A DNA stretch of 64,000 nt from Pseudomonas sp. Seg1 (GTDB lineage: Bacteria; Pseudomonadota; Gammaproteobacteria; Pseudomonadales; Pseudomonadaceae), in NCBI RefSeq assembly GCF_018326005.1, contig NZ_AP021903.1, forward strand, positions 310,001-374,000, read 5' to 3'. The translations under genes and the position numbers were made by a program. Below the pieces are notes generated by a model, which did not search any database, had not been told where the DNA came from, and was given only the letters and a program-made list of their open reading frames with translations. Of the stretch, positions 18,614-27,497 are shown one piece after another; the first letter of the stretch is position 1, and each line of letters begins with the position of its first letter.

Positions 18614-19117
18614 ATGCAGTGGCTACGAATGGCCTTGATTGTGGTGCTGTGGGCCAGTGGTTGCCGTGTAGTAATGGCGGTTGACCTGGATAACGCGCTG
18701 GTGCTCGATCATCTGGATCGAACCGGTTGGCCGGAGGCGCTCACCAGCCCGGCGAACGTCGACACGGCCTCGCGCGCCGAAGTGCTGATGTTCGGCAAAG
18801 CTCTGCTCGCCAGCGAAGCGCTCGATGAGTCAGGTCTGAAACAACGGTTGGGTGTGCCGCAAGTGCAACTCAAGTCGATCCGGCAAGTGCGCGACGGTTT
18901 GTGGGATCACCTGCTGAGCACTTATCGCAACGCCAGTCAGGACTGTGGCGAACAACCCTTTTGCCCTCAGGTGCGCAGCGTCGCTGACCTGCGGCAGTTG
19001 GCGGCGGCGTTCACTGGCGACATCAGCCCGGCCCATGCACTTTGGGCAAGTAGAAGCCAGAGTGTGCATGAACAGGCATTGAACGAGCAGTTGCGAGTGG
19101 CCGTACTGCTGCCGTGA
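18614..19117 (+). CDS. Exported protein of unknown function
   Basis: This 167-residue protein starts at an ATG preceded by AAAGGGAATTAGGT. It has an N-terminal signal peptide ('MALIVVLWASGCRVVMAVD'), and the rest is helical and soluble. Two cysteines in 'SQDCGEQPFCPQV' are spaced to form a disulfide in the periplasm. I do not recognise a family. It is followed by a small lipoprotein gene on the opposite strand. Confidence 0.7.
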   Translation: MQWLRMALIVVLWASGCRVVMAVDLDNALVLDHLDRTGWPEALTSPANVDTASRAEVLMFGKALLASEALDESGLKQRLGVPQVQLKSIRQVRDGLWDHLLSTYRNASQDCGEQPFCPQVRSVADLRQLAAAFTGDISPAHALWASRSQSVHEQALNEQLRVAVLLP

Positions 19118-19134
19118 CCTCTGCTGATTGACGT

Positions 19135-19266
19135 CTAGGCCACAGCGGCTGCCTGCATCGTCGCACCGGCCGCGAGTTGGGGAAGTTCGTCTGGAAACCG
19201 CATGCATCCGCCTAGCAGCAGGGCGGAGAGGGTGAGGGCGAGTATTAGCTTCAATCTAGAGTGCAT
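19135..19266 (-). CDS. Small lipoprotein (43 residues)
   Basis: A short gene with a full lipoprotein signal: 'MHSRLKLILALTLSALLLGG' followed by the lipobox cysteine C21 (LLGGC), then 22 residues rich in alanine. The ATG at 19266 has AAAGGA 7 bases upstream. Residue +2 after the cysteine is Met, not Asp, so outer-membrane sorting would be expected. It converges with the exported protein gene. The size is like that of small entericidin-type lipoproteins, but there is no clear similarity beyond the signal. Confidence 0.65.
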   Translation of the reverse strand: MHSRLKLILALTLSALLLGGCMRFPDELPQLAAGATMQAAAVA

Positions 19267-19510
19267 GATCATTCCTTTGAGAATTTTTCACGCATCCGCC
19301 GTCCGGGCGTGATGCGGGCGAAACAGTGGGTGGGACTTTATCGCGATGCCGGAAAAGACCGCGATAAACAAATTGTGGCGTTTGTTTCAGCCTGTGACCC
19401 AGCGTCAGGGGCTGTATCATTCCGAATCGATTTGGCCCCGACCTTTTCTCGACTCGCTGCGATCGCCCGCTAGGCTGTTGGCATGGCAGCAGTCAAAGGA
19501 GTGACAGCGA

Positions 19511-21439
19511 ATGCACAACACCCTGGAACAGGTTTTTGGTTATCCACAGTTTCGCCCCGGACAAGAAACAGCGATCAGTGCGGTACTGGCCGGGCGTTCG
19601 GCAGCCGCGATTTTCCCCACCGGTTCCGGCAAGTCCCTCTGTTATCAATTGCCGGCGCTGATGCTGCCGAACCTGACGCTGGTGGTCTCGCCGCTGCTGG
19701 CGTTGATGCAGGATCAATTGGCATTTCTGCAACGCCACGGCATTTCGGCCGGCAGCATCGATTCGGCGCAGAGCCGCGAGGATGCCAATGACGTGATGGC
19801 CCGCGCCCGTTCGGGTGAATTGAAGATCCTGATGATCTCGGTGGAGCGTTTGAAGAACGAGCGCTTCCGCAATTTCTTGCAGCAGGTGCCGATCTCGTTG
19901 CTGGTGGTGGATGAGGCGCATTGCATCTCGGAGTGGGGACACAATTTCCGCCCCGACTACCTCAAGTTGCCGGACTATCAGCGTCAGTTCAACATCCCGC
20001 AGACCTTGCTGCTGACGGCCACGGCAACCCCGCAAGTCATCGCCGACATGCAGGCGAAATTCTCTATTGCCGCCGAGGATGTGGTGACGACCGGTTTCTA
20101 TCGGCCCAACCTCAATCTGCTGGTGGAGCCGGTGCGTGGCCAGGACAAGCGTCGGCGGCTGGTGGAGTGGATGGCCGAACGGCCGGGTCAGCCGAGCATT
20201 GTCTACGTGACCTTGCAAAAAACCGCTGAACACATCGCCGAACATCTGGAGCGCAACGGCATTCAGGCCGAGGCCTATCACGCCGGTCTGCCCCACGATA
20301 AGCGCGAGGCCATCCAGAAGCGCTTCATGGCCGGGCAGTCCAATTGCATCGTTGCGACCATCGCCTTCGGCATGGGCATCGACAAGAGCGACATCCGCAA
20401 TGTGGTGCACTTCGATCTGCCCAAATCCATCGAAAACTACAGCCAGGAAATCGGCCGTGCGGGGCGTGATGGAGAACCGTCGGACTGCCTCGTGCTGGCC
20501 AATCGTGACAGCCTCAACGTGCTGGAAAACTTTGTCTACGGTGACACGCCGGAGCGTGACGGCATTCGTTATGTGCTCGATGAGTTGAAGGCCTCGGCAC
20601 CGGAAGGGCAATGGGAGTTTCTGCTTGGTCCGCTGGCGGATCAGAGCAACATACGCGCGTTACCGCTGAAGACCTTGCTGGTGCAACTGGAGCTGCGTGG
20701 TCTGATCGCGCCGCGCTATGCGTATTACGCCGAATACCGCTTCAAGTATTTGCTCGAACCCGAGGCATTGCTCGAGCGTTTCGAGGGTGAGCGCCGGGAC
20801 TTCGTTGCGGCGATCATCCAGACGTCGAGCCGTGCGCGTACCTGGGCCACGGTCAGTTTCGAGGCGATGTACACGCAATATTCGGCTGAGCGCAATCGGG
20901 TGGTGAAGGCGCTGGATTACTTTCAGGAGAAGGGCTGGGTCGAGCTTGAGAGCAAGCAGATGACCGAGGTCTACAGCTTGCTGCACAGCGACTTTGACAG
21001 TGATGTGTTGAGTGGCGAGCTGCACGATTACTTCACTCGCCACGAACAGACCGAAGTCGCGCGGATTCACGCGATGCTTGACGTGTTCGCCACTGAACGC
21101 TGCCTGGGTTATCGACTGGCGGAGTATTTCGGCGATCACGATGCCCCCGAGCGTTGTGGGCATTGCTCGGTGTGTCACGGACAGATTGCTCGTTTACCAG
21201 CACCTCCGGAACTACCGGCGCTTGTGGATAAAAACTTCGCAGCACTGTGCGGTGAATTTATCCACAGGCATGAGCAGCACACGGGCAGTGTGCCGACAGC
21301 GGAGCGATTGACGCGGTTTCTGTGCGGCATCAGTGTGCCGCTGTTCACCAAGCTCAAGGCGCGGGCGATTTCCGGGTATGCGACGTTGGAGGAGTATCCG
21401 TATGCCGAGGTGCGTGGGTGGGCCCAGGAACACCTTTGA
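19511..21439 (+). CDS. RecQ-family ATP-dependent DNA helicase
   Basis: This 642-residue superfamily 2 helicase has the RecQ motifs: 'YPQFRPGQETAI' (motif 0), Walker A 'TGSGKS' at 37-42, 'DEAH' at 134-137 in 'VVDEAHCISEWGHNFRPDY', 'LTATAT', 'YHAGL', 'ATIAFGMGIDKSDIRNVVHFD' and 'YSQEIGRAGRDG'. Zinc-binding cysteines follow in 'CLGYRLAEYFGDH...CGHCSVC'. The C-terminal region after the winged helix does not look like a canonical HRDC domain, so this is probably a second RecQ-like enzyme rather than the housekeeping RecQ. Such helicases unwind 3'-5' in repair and recombination. Confidence 0.9.
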   Translation: MHNTLEQVFGYPQFRPGQETAISAVLAGRSAAAIFPTGSGKSLCYQLPALMLPNLTLVVSPLLALMQDQLAFLQRHGISAGSIDSAQSREDANDVMARARSGELKILMISVERLKNERFRNFLQQVPISLLVVDEAHCISEWGHNFRPDYLKLPDYQRQFNIPQTLLLTATATPQVIADMQAKFSIAAEDVVTTGFYRPNLNLLVEPVRGQDKRRRLVEWMAERPGQPSIVYVTLQKTAEHIAEHLERNGIQAEAYHAGLPHDKREAIQKRFMAGQSNCIVATIAFGMGIDKSDIRNVVHFDLPKSIENYSQEIGRAGRDGEPSDCLVLANRDSLNVLENFVYGDTPERDGIRYVLDELKASAPEGQWEFLLGPLADQSNIRALPLKTLLVQLELRGLIAPRYAYYAEYRFKYLLEPEALLERFEGERRDFVAAIIQTSSRARTWATVSFEAMYTQYSAERNRVVKALDYFQEKGWVELESKQMTEVYSLLHSDFDSDVLSGELHDYFTRHEQTEVARIHAMLDVFATERCLGYRLAEYFGDHDAPERCGHCSVCHGQIARLPAPPELPALVDKNFAALCGEFIHRHEQHTGSVPTAERLTRFLCGISVPLFTKLKARAISGYATLEEYPYAEVRGWAQEHL

Positions 21440-21546
21440 GGTTGCATCCATCCGCTGAATGTCGATCATCACGGTAATAAACTTCAAAAACCGTCGATGG
21501 CTGACTATGGTGAGACCAGTCTTTGGATCGCCAACAAGAGAACAAC

Positions 21547-22770
21547 ATGAGCCAGACATTCGATATTCAGCAGGCGGCGGTAATCGGTGCAGGCACCATG
21601 GGCCGGGGCATTGTCATGTGCCTGGCCAATGCCGGCGTGACGGTGCAATGGGTGGATAACAATCCACAGATGCTGGCGCAGGCGCTCGCGACCGTGGCCG
21701 ATACATACGCACACAACGTACGTCAGGGTCGTATTGATCAGGCCGAAGCCGATGCGCGTCTCGCCCGGATCAGCGCAGCGCCGGATTACGTGGCGATCCG
21801 TAATGTCGATCTGGTGATCGAGGCGGTGTACGAAAACCTTGAGCTCAAACAGAAAATCTTCCGTGAACTGGATGGCGTGCTCAAGCCTGAAGCGGTGTTG
21901 GCGAGCAACACCTCAGCGCTGGATATTGATGCGATCGCGGCGGCTACCCAGCGTCCCGAGCAAGTGCTGGGTCTGCATTTCTTCAGCCCGGCGCACATCA
22001 TGAAACTGCTCGAAATCGTTCGTGGCGCGCGAACTTCGCCTGCGGTATTACAAGCGGCTTTGGCGCTTGGCAAGCGCATGGGCAAGGTCAGTGTGGTGTC
22101 GGGCAACTGCCACGGCTTTATCGGCAACCGCATGCTGCATCCGTATGTACTGGAGGCGCGCAAGATGCTGCTCGAAGGCGCTTATCCACAGCAGGTGGAT
22201 GCGGCGTTGCAGGGTTTCGGTTTTGCGATGGGGCCGTTTCGCATGTACGACGTGGTCGGCATTGATCTGGAGTGGCGTGCGCGTGAGCTGGCTGGCAAGG
22301 GCCAGGATGCACCGGAGGTCCAAGTGGATAACCGCTTGTGCGAGATGGGCCGGTTTGGTCAGAAATCGGGCAATGGTTATTACCACTACGAGCCGGGCAG
22401 TCGTCAGGCAGAGCATGATCCTGAAGTGGATGCACTGGTGTTGCAGATCAGCGAGGGGCTGGGTTTTCAGCGTCGTGAGATCGGCCCGGAAGAGATTCTT
22501 GAGCGTTGCCTCCTGGCGCTGGTTAACGAAGGCGCGAAGATTCTGCAGGAAGGCATCGCCGAGTCGGCCCATGACATTGATCTGGTGTATCTGAACGGTT
22601 ATGGCTTCCCGGCGGACAAGGGCGGACCGATGGCGTGGGCGGATCAGCAGGGGCTGGCGGATATTCATCAGCGTTTGCTGGCGCTGGAGACGCGGCAGGG
22701 CGAACACTGGACGCCGGCGCGGTTGATTGCTGAGTTGGCGGCGCAAGGCAAGGGGTTTGCTGACCGTTGA
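21547..22770 (+). CDS. 3-hydroxyacyl-CoA dehydrogenase
   Basis: This 407-residue NAD-dependent dehydrogenase has an N-terminal Rossmann fold '[21 protein letters not shown]', the block '[17 protein letters not shown]', the catalytic segment '[19 protein letters not shown]' with the family histidine, and 'CHGFIGNRM', followed by two C-terminal dimerisation domains. It lacks a crotonase domain, so it is the dehydrogenase half only. It should oxidise L-3-hydroxyacyl-CoA in fatty acid or related beta-oxidation. It starts at the ATG at 21547 after AAGAGAACAAC. A thioesterase follows 105 bases later and may act on the same CoA pool. Confidence 0.9.
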   Translation: MSQTFDIQQAAVIGAGTMGRGIVMCLANAGVTVQWVDNNPQMLAQALATVADTYAHNVRQGRIDQAEADARLARISAAPDYVAIRNVDLVIEAVYENLELKQKIFRELDGVLKPEAVLASNTSALDIDAIAAATQRPEQVLGLHFFSPAHIMKLLEIVRGARTSPAVLQAALALGKRMGKVSVVSGNCHGFIGNRMLHPYVLEARKMLLEGAYPQQVDAALQGFGFAMGPFRMYDVVGIDLEWRARELAGKGQDAPEVQVDNRLCEMGRFGQKSGNGYYHYEPGSRQAEHDPEVDALVLQISEGLGFQRREIGPEEILERCLLALVNEGAKILQEGIAESAHDIDLVYLNGYGFPADKGGPMAWADQQGLADIHQRLLALETRQGEHWTPARLIAELAAQGKGFADR

Positions 22771-22794
22771 ATGAAGTGGCGCCTGTATCAGCGC

Positions 22795-22820
22795 CTTCGC
22801 GGGCAAGCCCGCTCCCACAG
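22795..22820. repeat. Single REP unit
   Basis: CTTCGCGGGCAAGCCCGCTCCCACAG matches the REP units at 11233-11327. It lies between the dehydrogenase and the thioesterase genes. Confidence 0.7.
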
Positions 22821-22874
22821 GTAAAGTGGTCGTTCTCACGGTCAGCGTCAGAACGATCAATACGAGAACTACGC

Positions 22875-23294
22875 ATGAACCAACGCACTGACTATCCGCA
22901 CTTCCAGCCCATCACCACACGCTGGCACGACAACGACGCCTACGGCCACATTAACAACGTCACTTATTACAGTTTCTTCGACACCGCCGTGAACACCTAC
23001 CTGATTCAGGTTGGCGGGCTGGATATTCATGATGGCGAGGTGGTCGGTTTTGTGGTCAGTTCGGCGTGCGATTACTTTGCCTCGATCGCTTTTCCGGATC
23101 TGATCGAGATCGGCCTACGGGTCGGCAAGCTGGGCAATAGTTCGGTGCAATACGAACTGGCGGTGTTCAAGGTTGGCGAAAGCGAGGCTTGTGCGGCCGG
23201 GCGTTTCGTCCATGTGTTTGTTGATCGTGCGAGCAATCAACCGGTGCCGATTCCTGCCGGGTTACGCGCAGCGCTGGAACGATTGGTGGTGTGA
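22875..23294 (+). CDS. YbgC/4HBT-type acyl-CoA thioesterase
   Basis: This 139-residue hotdog-fold thioesterase carries the 4-hydroxybenzoyl-CoA thioesterase signature '[22 protein letters not shown]', in which the aspartate is catalytic, and '[21 protein letters not shown]'. The ATG at 22875 is chosen because the motif then begins about 15 residues in, as in the family. It lies downstream of a 3-hydroxyacyl-CoA dehydrogenase, so a role in releasing acids from CoA intermediates is plausible. A strong terminator follows. Confidence 0.87.
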   Translation: MNQRTDYPHFQPITTRWHDNDAYGHINNVTYYSFFDTAVNTYLIQVGGLDIHDGEVVGFVVSSACDYFASIAFPDLIEIGLRVGKLGNSSVQYELAVFKVGESEACAAGRFVHVFVDRASNQPVPIPAGLRAALERLVV

Positions 23295-23304
23295 AAAAGG
23301 CAAA

Positions 23305-23335
23305 AAAAATCGCAGCCCGAGGGCTGCGATTTTTG
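23305..23335. terminator. Bidirectional terminator
   Basis: AAAAATCGCAGCCC-GA-GGGCTGCGATTTTT forms a nearly perfect hairpin with A and T runs at both sides. It serves the converging thioesterase and glycine-zipper genes. Confidence 0.92.
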
Positions 23336-23349
23336 TTCAAGCATTCGCC

Positions 23350-23832
23350 TTAACGGTGGCGATAGTACTTGTGATGCTTGCGATGGCCATAGGCATGGCC
23401 GCGACCACGGTGGTCGTCGCGATAATAGCGACGGTCGTCACGGCCGCGATCATAGCGACGATCGTCGTCATCGCTCTTGTTGCCCATGTAGTTGCCCAGC
23501 GCGCCACCGGCACCGCCACCTGCTGCGGAGCCGATCAGGCTGCCGGTGGTGCCGCCCATGCTGCGGCCGACTACGTTACCGCCGGCCGCGCCCAACGCAC
23601 CGCCAATGGCGGCTTCGCCACGGCTGCGTTTGTCTGCGCCGACCGCACTACCACCCGCGCCGCCCAGGGCTGCGCCGATGGTGGAACCTGTATTGCCGCC
23701 TAAAGACTGACCGACGACCGAGCCAAGAACCCCGCCCAATGCGCCGCCCACACCTGCTTCGGTGGTGCCTCCGGCAGAAGCGAAGCCACTGACCAGGCCA
23801 AGGGACAACAAGAGAATCGAGGAGAACTTCAT
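23350..23832 (-). CDS. Exported glycine-zipper protein
   Basis: This 160-residue protein has a cleavable signal peptide ('ILLLSLGLVSGFASA'), then a glycine-zipper region of about 90 residues with repeated GxxxG runs ('GGVLGSVVGQSLGG', 'GSTIGAALGGAGGSAVG', 'GSLIGSAAGGGAGGALG'). The tail is strongly charged, rich in Asp, Arg, His and Tyr ('DDDDRRYDRGRDDRRYYRDD'). Glycine zippers pack in membranes; the family includes outer-membrane and stress-linked proteins of unclear role. It is probably monocistronic, with a shared terminator downstream. Confidence 0.82.
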   Translation of the reverse strand: MKFSSILLLSLGLVSGFASAGGTTEAGVGGALGGVLGSVVGQSLGGNTGSTIGAALGGAGGSAVGADKRSRGEAAIGGALGAAGGNVVGRSMGGTTGSLIGSAAGGGAGGALGNYMGNKSDDDDRRYDRGRDDRRYYRDDHRGRGHAYGHRKHHKYYRHR

Positions 23833-23914
23833 AGATGAGCCTCAAAGGGATGACGGCGCCGATCCTGAGGCTGTGGAACAAGGCTGACAATCAAAATCCG
23901 ACGAATAACACGAC

Positions 23915-24021
23915 TTGTATACAATTGTGCAAGTTACTGTTTTTTATGCGGAACTTAACCGATTTTCGCCGGTCTTTAGCTACTTCGGACAGGCCGCTTT
24001 TGTGAAAAAGCGGCCTTTTTT
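23915..24021 (+). other. Isolated palindrome plus terminator, candidate small transcript
   Basis: A perfect 10-base palindrome TTGTATACAA is at 23915-23924. About 67 bases later a strong hairpin AGGCCGCTTTT/AAAAGCGGCCT (23991-24016) is followed by six T. No coding sequence fits between them, and no plus-strand gene lies upstream within 600 bases to use the terminator. TTGTATACAA resembles GntR-type operators, but no such gene is near. The unit may be a small RNA gene. Confidence 0.4.
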
Positions 24022-24057
24022 GTGGGCGATGGAAACGCAAAAACAAGAGCTGATCGT

Positions 24058-24157
24058 AACCACGCTCTGCGTGGTTATGCATCTTTGGACGCTCAGCGTC
24101 TGCTATTGGGGAGCGGAGCGTCCTGGTCTGCGTTCCCACGCGGAGCGTGGGAACGAT
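24058..24157. repeat. Dispersed palindromic element, 'TTCCCACGC' family, copy 2
   Basis: ACCACGCTCTGCGTGGT, GACGCTCAGCGTC, GGAGCGTCC and TTCCCACGCGGAGCGTGGGAACGATCA repeat the stem order of the element at 1081-1177. A further REP-like GGGAGCAAGCTCCCTCGCCACAG follows at about 24188-24210. Together with the unit at 23915-24021 this fills the 388-base spacer, in which no gene is seen. Confidence 0.72.
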
Positions 24158-24220
24158 CAACAAACGGGAGTCCTTCGGCCTCCAGCGGGAGCAAGCTCCC
24201 TCGCCACAGTGGTCTGTGTG

Positions 24221-26569
24221 TCAGGCCGACTTGGCCATGATCAACCCAGTCTCACTCGCCGCTTCCAAGCGGATCGCAATGAACTTCGACGTCGGTGTAT
24301 GGCTGCCATCCCCGGTGCTTTCCAGCGGCACCAGCGGGTTCACTTCCGGGTAGTACGCAGCGGCCTGCCCTGCAGGGATATCAAACGCCAACAACGTGAA
24401 ACCCTTCACCCGACGCTCACGACCATCATCCCAGATCGACACGATGTCAGCTTTCTGCCCCGGCCGGAAGCCCAGGCGAATGATGTCGGCCTCGTTGGCG
24501 AACAGCACGTCGCGCTGGCCTTTGACCCCGCGATAACGATCGTCGAGGCCATAAATCGTGGTGTTGTACTGATCGTGGGAGCGCATCGATTGCAGGATCA
24601 AGTCCGGCAGTTGCCCGGTGGCGCGGGTGCGTTCGTGGACAAGATCTTTCGGCAGCAGGTTCGCACGGAAATTGGCGCGGCCTGACGGCGTATTCCACTT
24701 GCGTGCGCCGGCGCTGTTGCCGAGGTAGAAGCCGCCCGGGTTCTTGATCTTCTCGTTGAACTCCTTGAAGTTCGGGATGGTGTCGGCAATCAGCTCGCGG
24801 ATACGCCCGTAATCGGCCACCAGCCAGTTCCAGTCCACCGGTTTGCTGCCCAGGGTAGCGGCGGCGATGCCGGCGATGATCGACGGTTCCGAGCGCATCT
24901 GGTTCGACAGTGGCTGCAACTGACCGTTGGAGGCGTGGACCATGCTGAACGAGTCTTCCACGGTGACCGCTTGCGGGCCTTCGGTCTGAATGTCGATGTC
25001 GGTACGCCCGAGGCACGGCAGGATCAGCGCGTCTTTGCCGTGAGCCAGGTGGCTGCGGTTGAGTTTGGTGCTGATCTGCACGGTCAGGTCGCAATTGCTC
25101 AGTGCCGCGAACGTGCGTGGGCTGTCCGGCGTGGCTTGGGCGAAGTTGCCGCCCAGACCGATAAAGACTTTGGCGCGGCCCTCGGCCATCGCATGGATCG
25201 CCTCGACCACGTTGTGGCCGTTGTGACGCGGCACCTTGAACTGGAAGCGCCGTTCCAGCGAATCAAGGAACGCCACGGGCGGACGTTCGTTGATGCCCAT
25301 CGTGCGGTCGCCCTGCACGTTGCTGTGGCCGCGCACCGGGCACAGGCCCGCGCCTGGTTTGCCGATGTTGCCGCGCAGCAGCATCAGGTTGGCGATTTCC
25401 TGAATGGTCGGCACCGAATGGCGGTGCTGGGTGATGCCCATCGCCCAGCACATGATCACGTTTTTGCCTTTGGCGTACATGCGTGCGGCTTGTTCGATCT
25501 CCACGAGGGTCAGGCCGGACTGCGTGACGATCTGCTCCCACGGCGTATCGTCGACGACGCCGAGGTACTCCAGCACGTTGGCGCTGTGGGCGTTGAGGAA
25601 GTCATGGTCGAACACCGCCGGGGTGCCGGCCTTCTGCGCATCACGCTCCCACTGCAGGAGGAATTTGGCCATGCCGCGCAGCACGGCCATGTCGCCGCCC
25701 AGTGCCGGGCGGAAGTAGGCGGTGTTGGTCGGCTTGTCGCCGTTGGTGAGCATTTCGATCGGGTGTTGCGGGTGCTGGAAACGTTCCAGGCCGCGCTCTT
25801 TCAGCGGATTGATGCAGACCACCTGAGCGCCGCGTTTCACCGCTTCACGCAGCGGTTCAAGCATGCGTGGGTGGTTGGTGCCGGGGTTCTGGCCCCAGAC
25901 GAAAATCGCGTCAGCGTGTTCGAAGTCGTCGAAGGTCACGGTGCCTTTGCCGACGCCGACACTTTGCGCCAGTGCAACACCGCTGGCCTCGTGGCACATG
26001 TTCGAGCAGTCAGGGAAGTTGTTGGTGCCGTAGGCGCGCACGAACAGTTGATAGAGGTACGCCGCTTCGTTGCTGGCGCGGCCCGAGGTGTAGAACTCGG
26101 CCTGATCCGGGCTCGACAAGCCTTGCAGGTGTTTGCCGATCAGCGCGTAGGCGTCGTCCCAAGCGATCGGCTTATAGCGATCAGTCTCGGCGTCGTAAAC
26201 CATCGGCTCGGTCAGGCGACCCTGATACTCCAGCCAGTAATCGCTCTGTTCCAGCAGCGAAGTGACGCTGTGCTTGGCGAAGAATTTGGCATCGACGCGG
26301 CGCTTGGTCGCTTCCCAGTTCACCGCTTTGGCGCCGTTCTCGCAGAACTTGACCATACCGCTTTCCGGCGAATCGCCCCACGCGCAACCCGGGCAGTCGA
26401 AGCCGCCGTTCTGGTTGGTCTTGAGCATCATGCGCAGGTTTTTCAGCGCGTTGTCGCTGGTCAACCAGGCCTGAGCCACGCTGATCAGCGCGCCCCAGCC
26501 GCCGGCTGCGCCTTTGTAGGGCTTGTAGCGCGGGACAGGTTTATGGTCGGCTTGATGATGTTGGCTCAC
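24221..26569 (-). CDS. FdhF/YdeP-family molybdopterin oxidoreductase
   Basis: This 782-residue molybdenum enzyme is of the YdeP branch of formate dehydrogenase-like proteins. N-terminal cysteines 'DCPGCAWGD' and 'FCENGAK' fit an Fe-S cluster or its remnant. 'FYTSGRASNEAAYLYQLF', 'CSNMCHEASGVAL', 'VWGQNPGTNHPRM' and 'GHSNVQGDRTMG' are family blocks that bind the bis-MGD cofactor. The usual Sec/Cys active-site context of true formate dehydrogenases is replaced by 'NMCHEASG', so formate need not be the substrate. E. coli YdeP is linked to acid resistance. It starts with a GTG overlapping the fdhD stop (GTGA), so cofactor sulfuration and enzyme are coupled. No Tat signal is seen. Confidence 0.9.
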   Translation of the reverse strand: MSQHHQADHKPVPRYKPYKGAAGGWGALISVAQAWLTSDNALKNLRMMLKTNQNGGFDCPGCAWGDSPESGMVKFCENGAKAVNWEATKRRVDAKFFAKHSVTSLLEQSDYWLEYQGRLTEPMVYDAETDRYKPIAWDDAYALIGKHLQGLSSPDQAEFYTSGRASNEAAYLYQLFVRAYGTNNFPDCSNMCHEASGVALAQSVGVGKGTVTFDDFEHADAIFVWGQNPGTNHPRMLEPLREAVKRGAQVVCINPLKERGLERFQHPQHPIEMLTNGDKPTNTAYFRPALGGDMAVLRGMAKFLLQWERDAQKAGTPAVFDHDFLNAHSANVLEYLGVVDDTPWEQIVTQSGLTLVEIEQAARMYAKGKNVIMCWAMGITQHRHSVPTIQEIANLMLLRGNIGKPGAGLCPVRGHSNVQGDRTMGINERPPVAFLDSLERRFQFKVPRHNGHNVVEAIHAMAEGRAKVFIGLGGNFAQATPDSPRTFAALSNCDLTVQISTKLNRSHLAHGKDALILPCLGRTDIDIQTEGPQAVTVEDSFSMVHASNGQLQPLSNQMRSEPSIIAGIAAATLGSKPVDWNWLVADYGRIRELIADTIPNFKEFNEKIKNPGGFYLGNSAGARKWNTPSGRANFRANLLPKDLVHERTRATGQLPDLILQSMRSHDQYNTTIYGLDDRYRGVKGQRDVLFANEADIIRLGFRPGQKADIVSIWDDGRERRVKGFTLLAFDIPAGQAAAYYPEVNPLVPLESTGDGSHTPTSKFIAIRLEAASETGLIMAKSA

Positions 26570-27405
26570 GCTTGATTCTCCATCGCGGGGCTATACACCC
26601 GCGGCGCACTTTTCTGCGGCAGGTGGATGAGATTGAGGTTGTGTCGCCGGGCCCATTGCACGGCAAGGCCGGTCGGCGCGGACAGGCTGACCAGGGTCTG
26701 GATGCCGGCGCGCAAGACTTTCTGGATCAATTCGAGGCTGCAACGGCTGGTGACAATCGCCAGGCCGCCGTCTGTGGATATCTTCTGGCGGATCAGCCCG
26801 CCGATCAGTTTGTCGAGGGCGTTGTGCCGGCCAATGTCTTCTCGGCCCATCAGCAATTCGCCGCTGGCGTCCATGAACACCGCTGCATGTACCGCGCCGC
26901 AATGCTGTCCGAGCGGCTGGAAGGCGCCGATGCGCTGGCGCAGACCGTCAAGCCAGGCAATCGGTGGCAACGGCGCACCGGGCAATACCTTAAGGTCGGG
27001 CAACGCCTGTTCCACGGCTTCGACGCCGCACAGGCCGCAACCGCTGGTGCCGGCCAGTTGCCGACGCTGGGTCTTGAGATTCCAGAAGGCGCGGTTGGCA
27101 ATCGTCACTTGCGCGTATTGCGCTGAGCCTGCGCCGGTCAATTGCAGGTCATAAATGTCGCTGGCGTCCTCGATGATGCCGCTGCCGAGGCTGAAACCGA
27201 CGATGAAGTCCTCAAGGTCGGTCGGCGTTACCAGCATCACGGCCTGACTGATGCCGTTGTAAGCGATCGCCAGCGCGACTTCCTCGGCCAGCGCGGTGCT
27301 GGCCGATTCCACAAGGGGTAAATCGCTGTAACTGTAGGTCTGGCTGGCGGCGGGCGCGGGCGTTTCGAGTGCTGGCGCCGCGCAGGCTGGGCGCTTGGCG
27401 TTCAT
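26566..27405 (-). CDS. fdhD: FdhD, sulfurtransferase for molybdoenzyme maturation
   Basis: FdhD passes sulfur from IscS to the molybdenum cofactor of formate dehydrogenase-type enzymes. The 279 residues include the catalytic cysteine loop 'TSGCGLCGVEA', and 'MGREDIGRHNALDKLIGGL', 'TSRCSLELIQKVLRAGI' and 'LVSLSAPTGLAV', all typical of the family. A 25-residue Ala/Pro-rich N-terminal stretch precedes the domain. The stop overlaps the GTG of the molybdoenzyme gene. The neighbouring LysR-type gene upstream on the same strand is a likely regulator. Confidence 0.94.
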   Translation of the reverse strand: MNAKRPACAAPALETPAPAASQTYSYSDLPLVESASTALAEEVALAIAYNGISQAVMLVTPTDLEDFIVGFSLGSGIIEDASDIYDLQLTGAGSAQYAQVTIANRAFWNLKTQRRQLAGTSGCGLCGVEAVEQALPDLKVLPGAPLPPIAWLDGLRQRIGAFQPLGQHCGAVHAAVFMDASGELLMGREDIGRHNALDKLIGGLIRQKISTDGGLAIVTSRCSLELIQKVLRAGIQTLVSLSAPTGLAVQWARRHNLNLIHLPQKSAPRVYSPAMENQA

Positions 27406-27422
27406 GGCATCACCGACGGTTT

Positions 27423-27478
27423 GATCAACGTTAAGACTAGGCGCGGCAAGATGTCGCGTCTAATCGCTAATGTTGATC
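27423..27478. promoter_or_regulatory. Imperfect inverted repeat upstream of fdhD
   Basis: GATCAACGTTA (27423-27433) and TAATGTTGATC (27468-27478) are inverse copies matching at 10 of 11 positions, in the 92-base spacer between the LysR gene and fdhD. This is a reasonable operator for the LysR regulator or another factor. Confidence 0.4.
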
Positions 27479-27497
27479 TACCGATAGATGCCGTCGA

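Noticed and set aside
21222..21264. Two DnaA-like motifs (GTGGATAA and TTATCCACA) close together
   Set aside because: They lie inside the recQ-like coding sequence and are explained by codons for Val-Asp-Lys and Phe-Ile-His-Arg; no AT-rich unwinding element is near.
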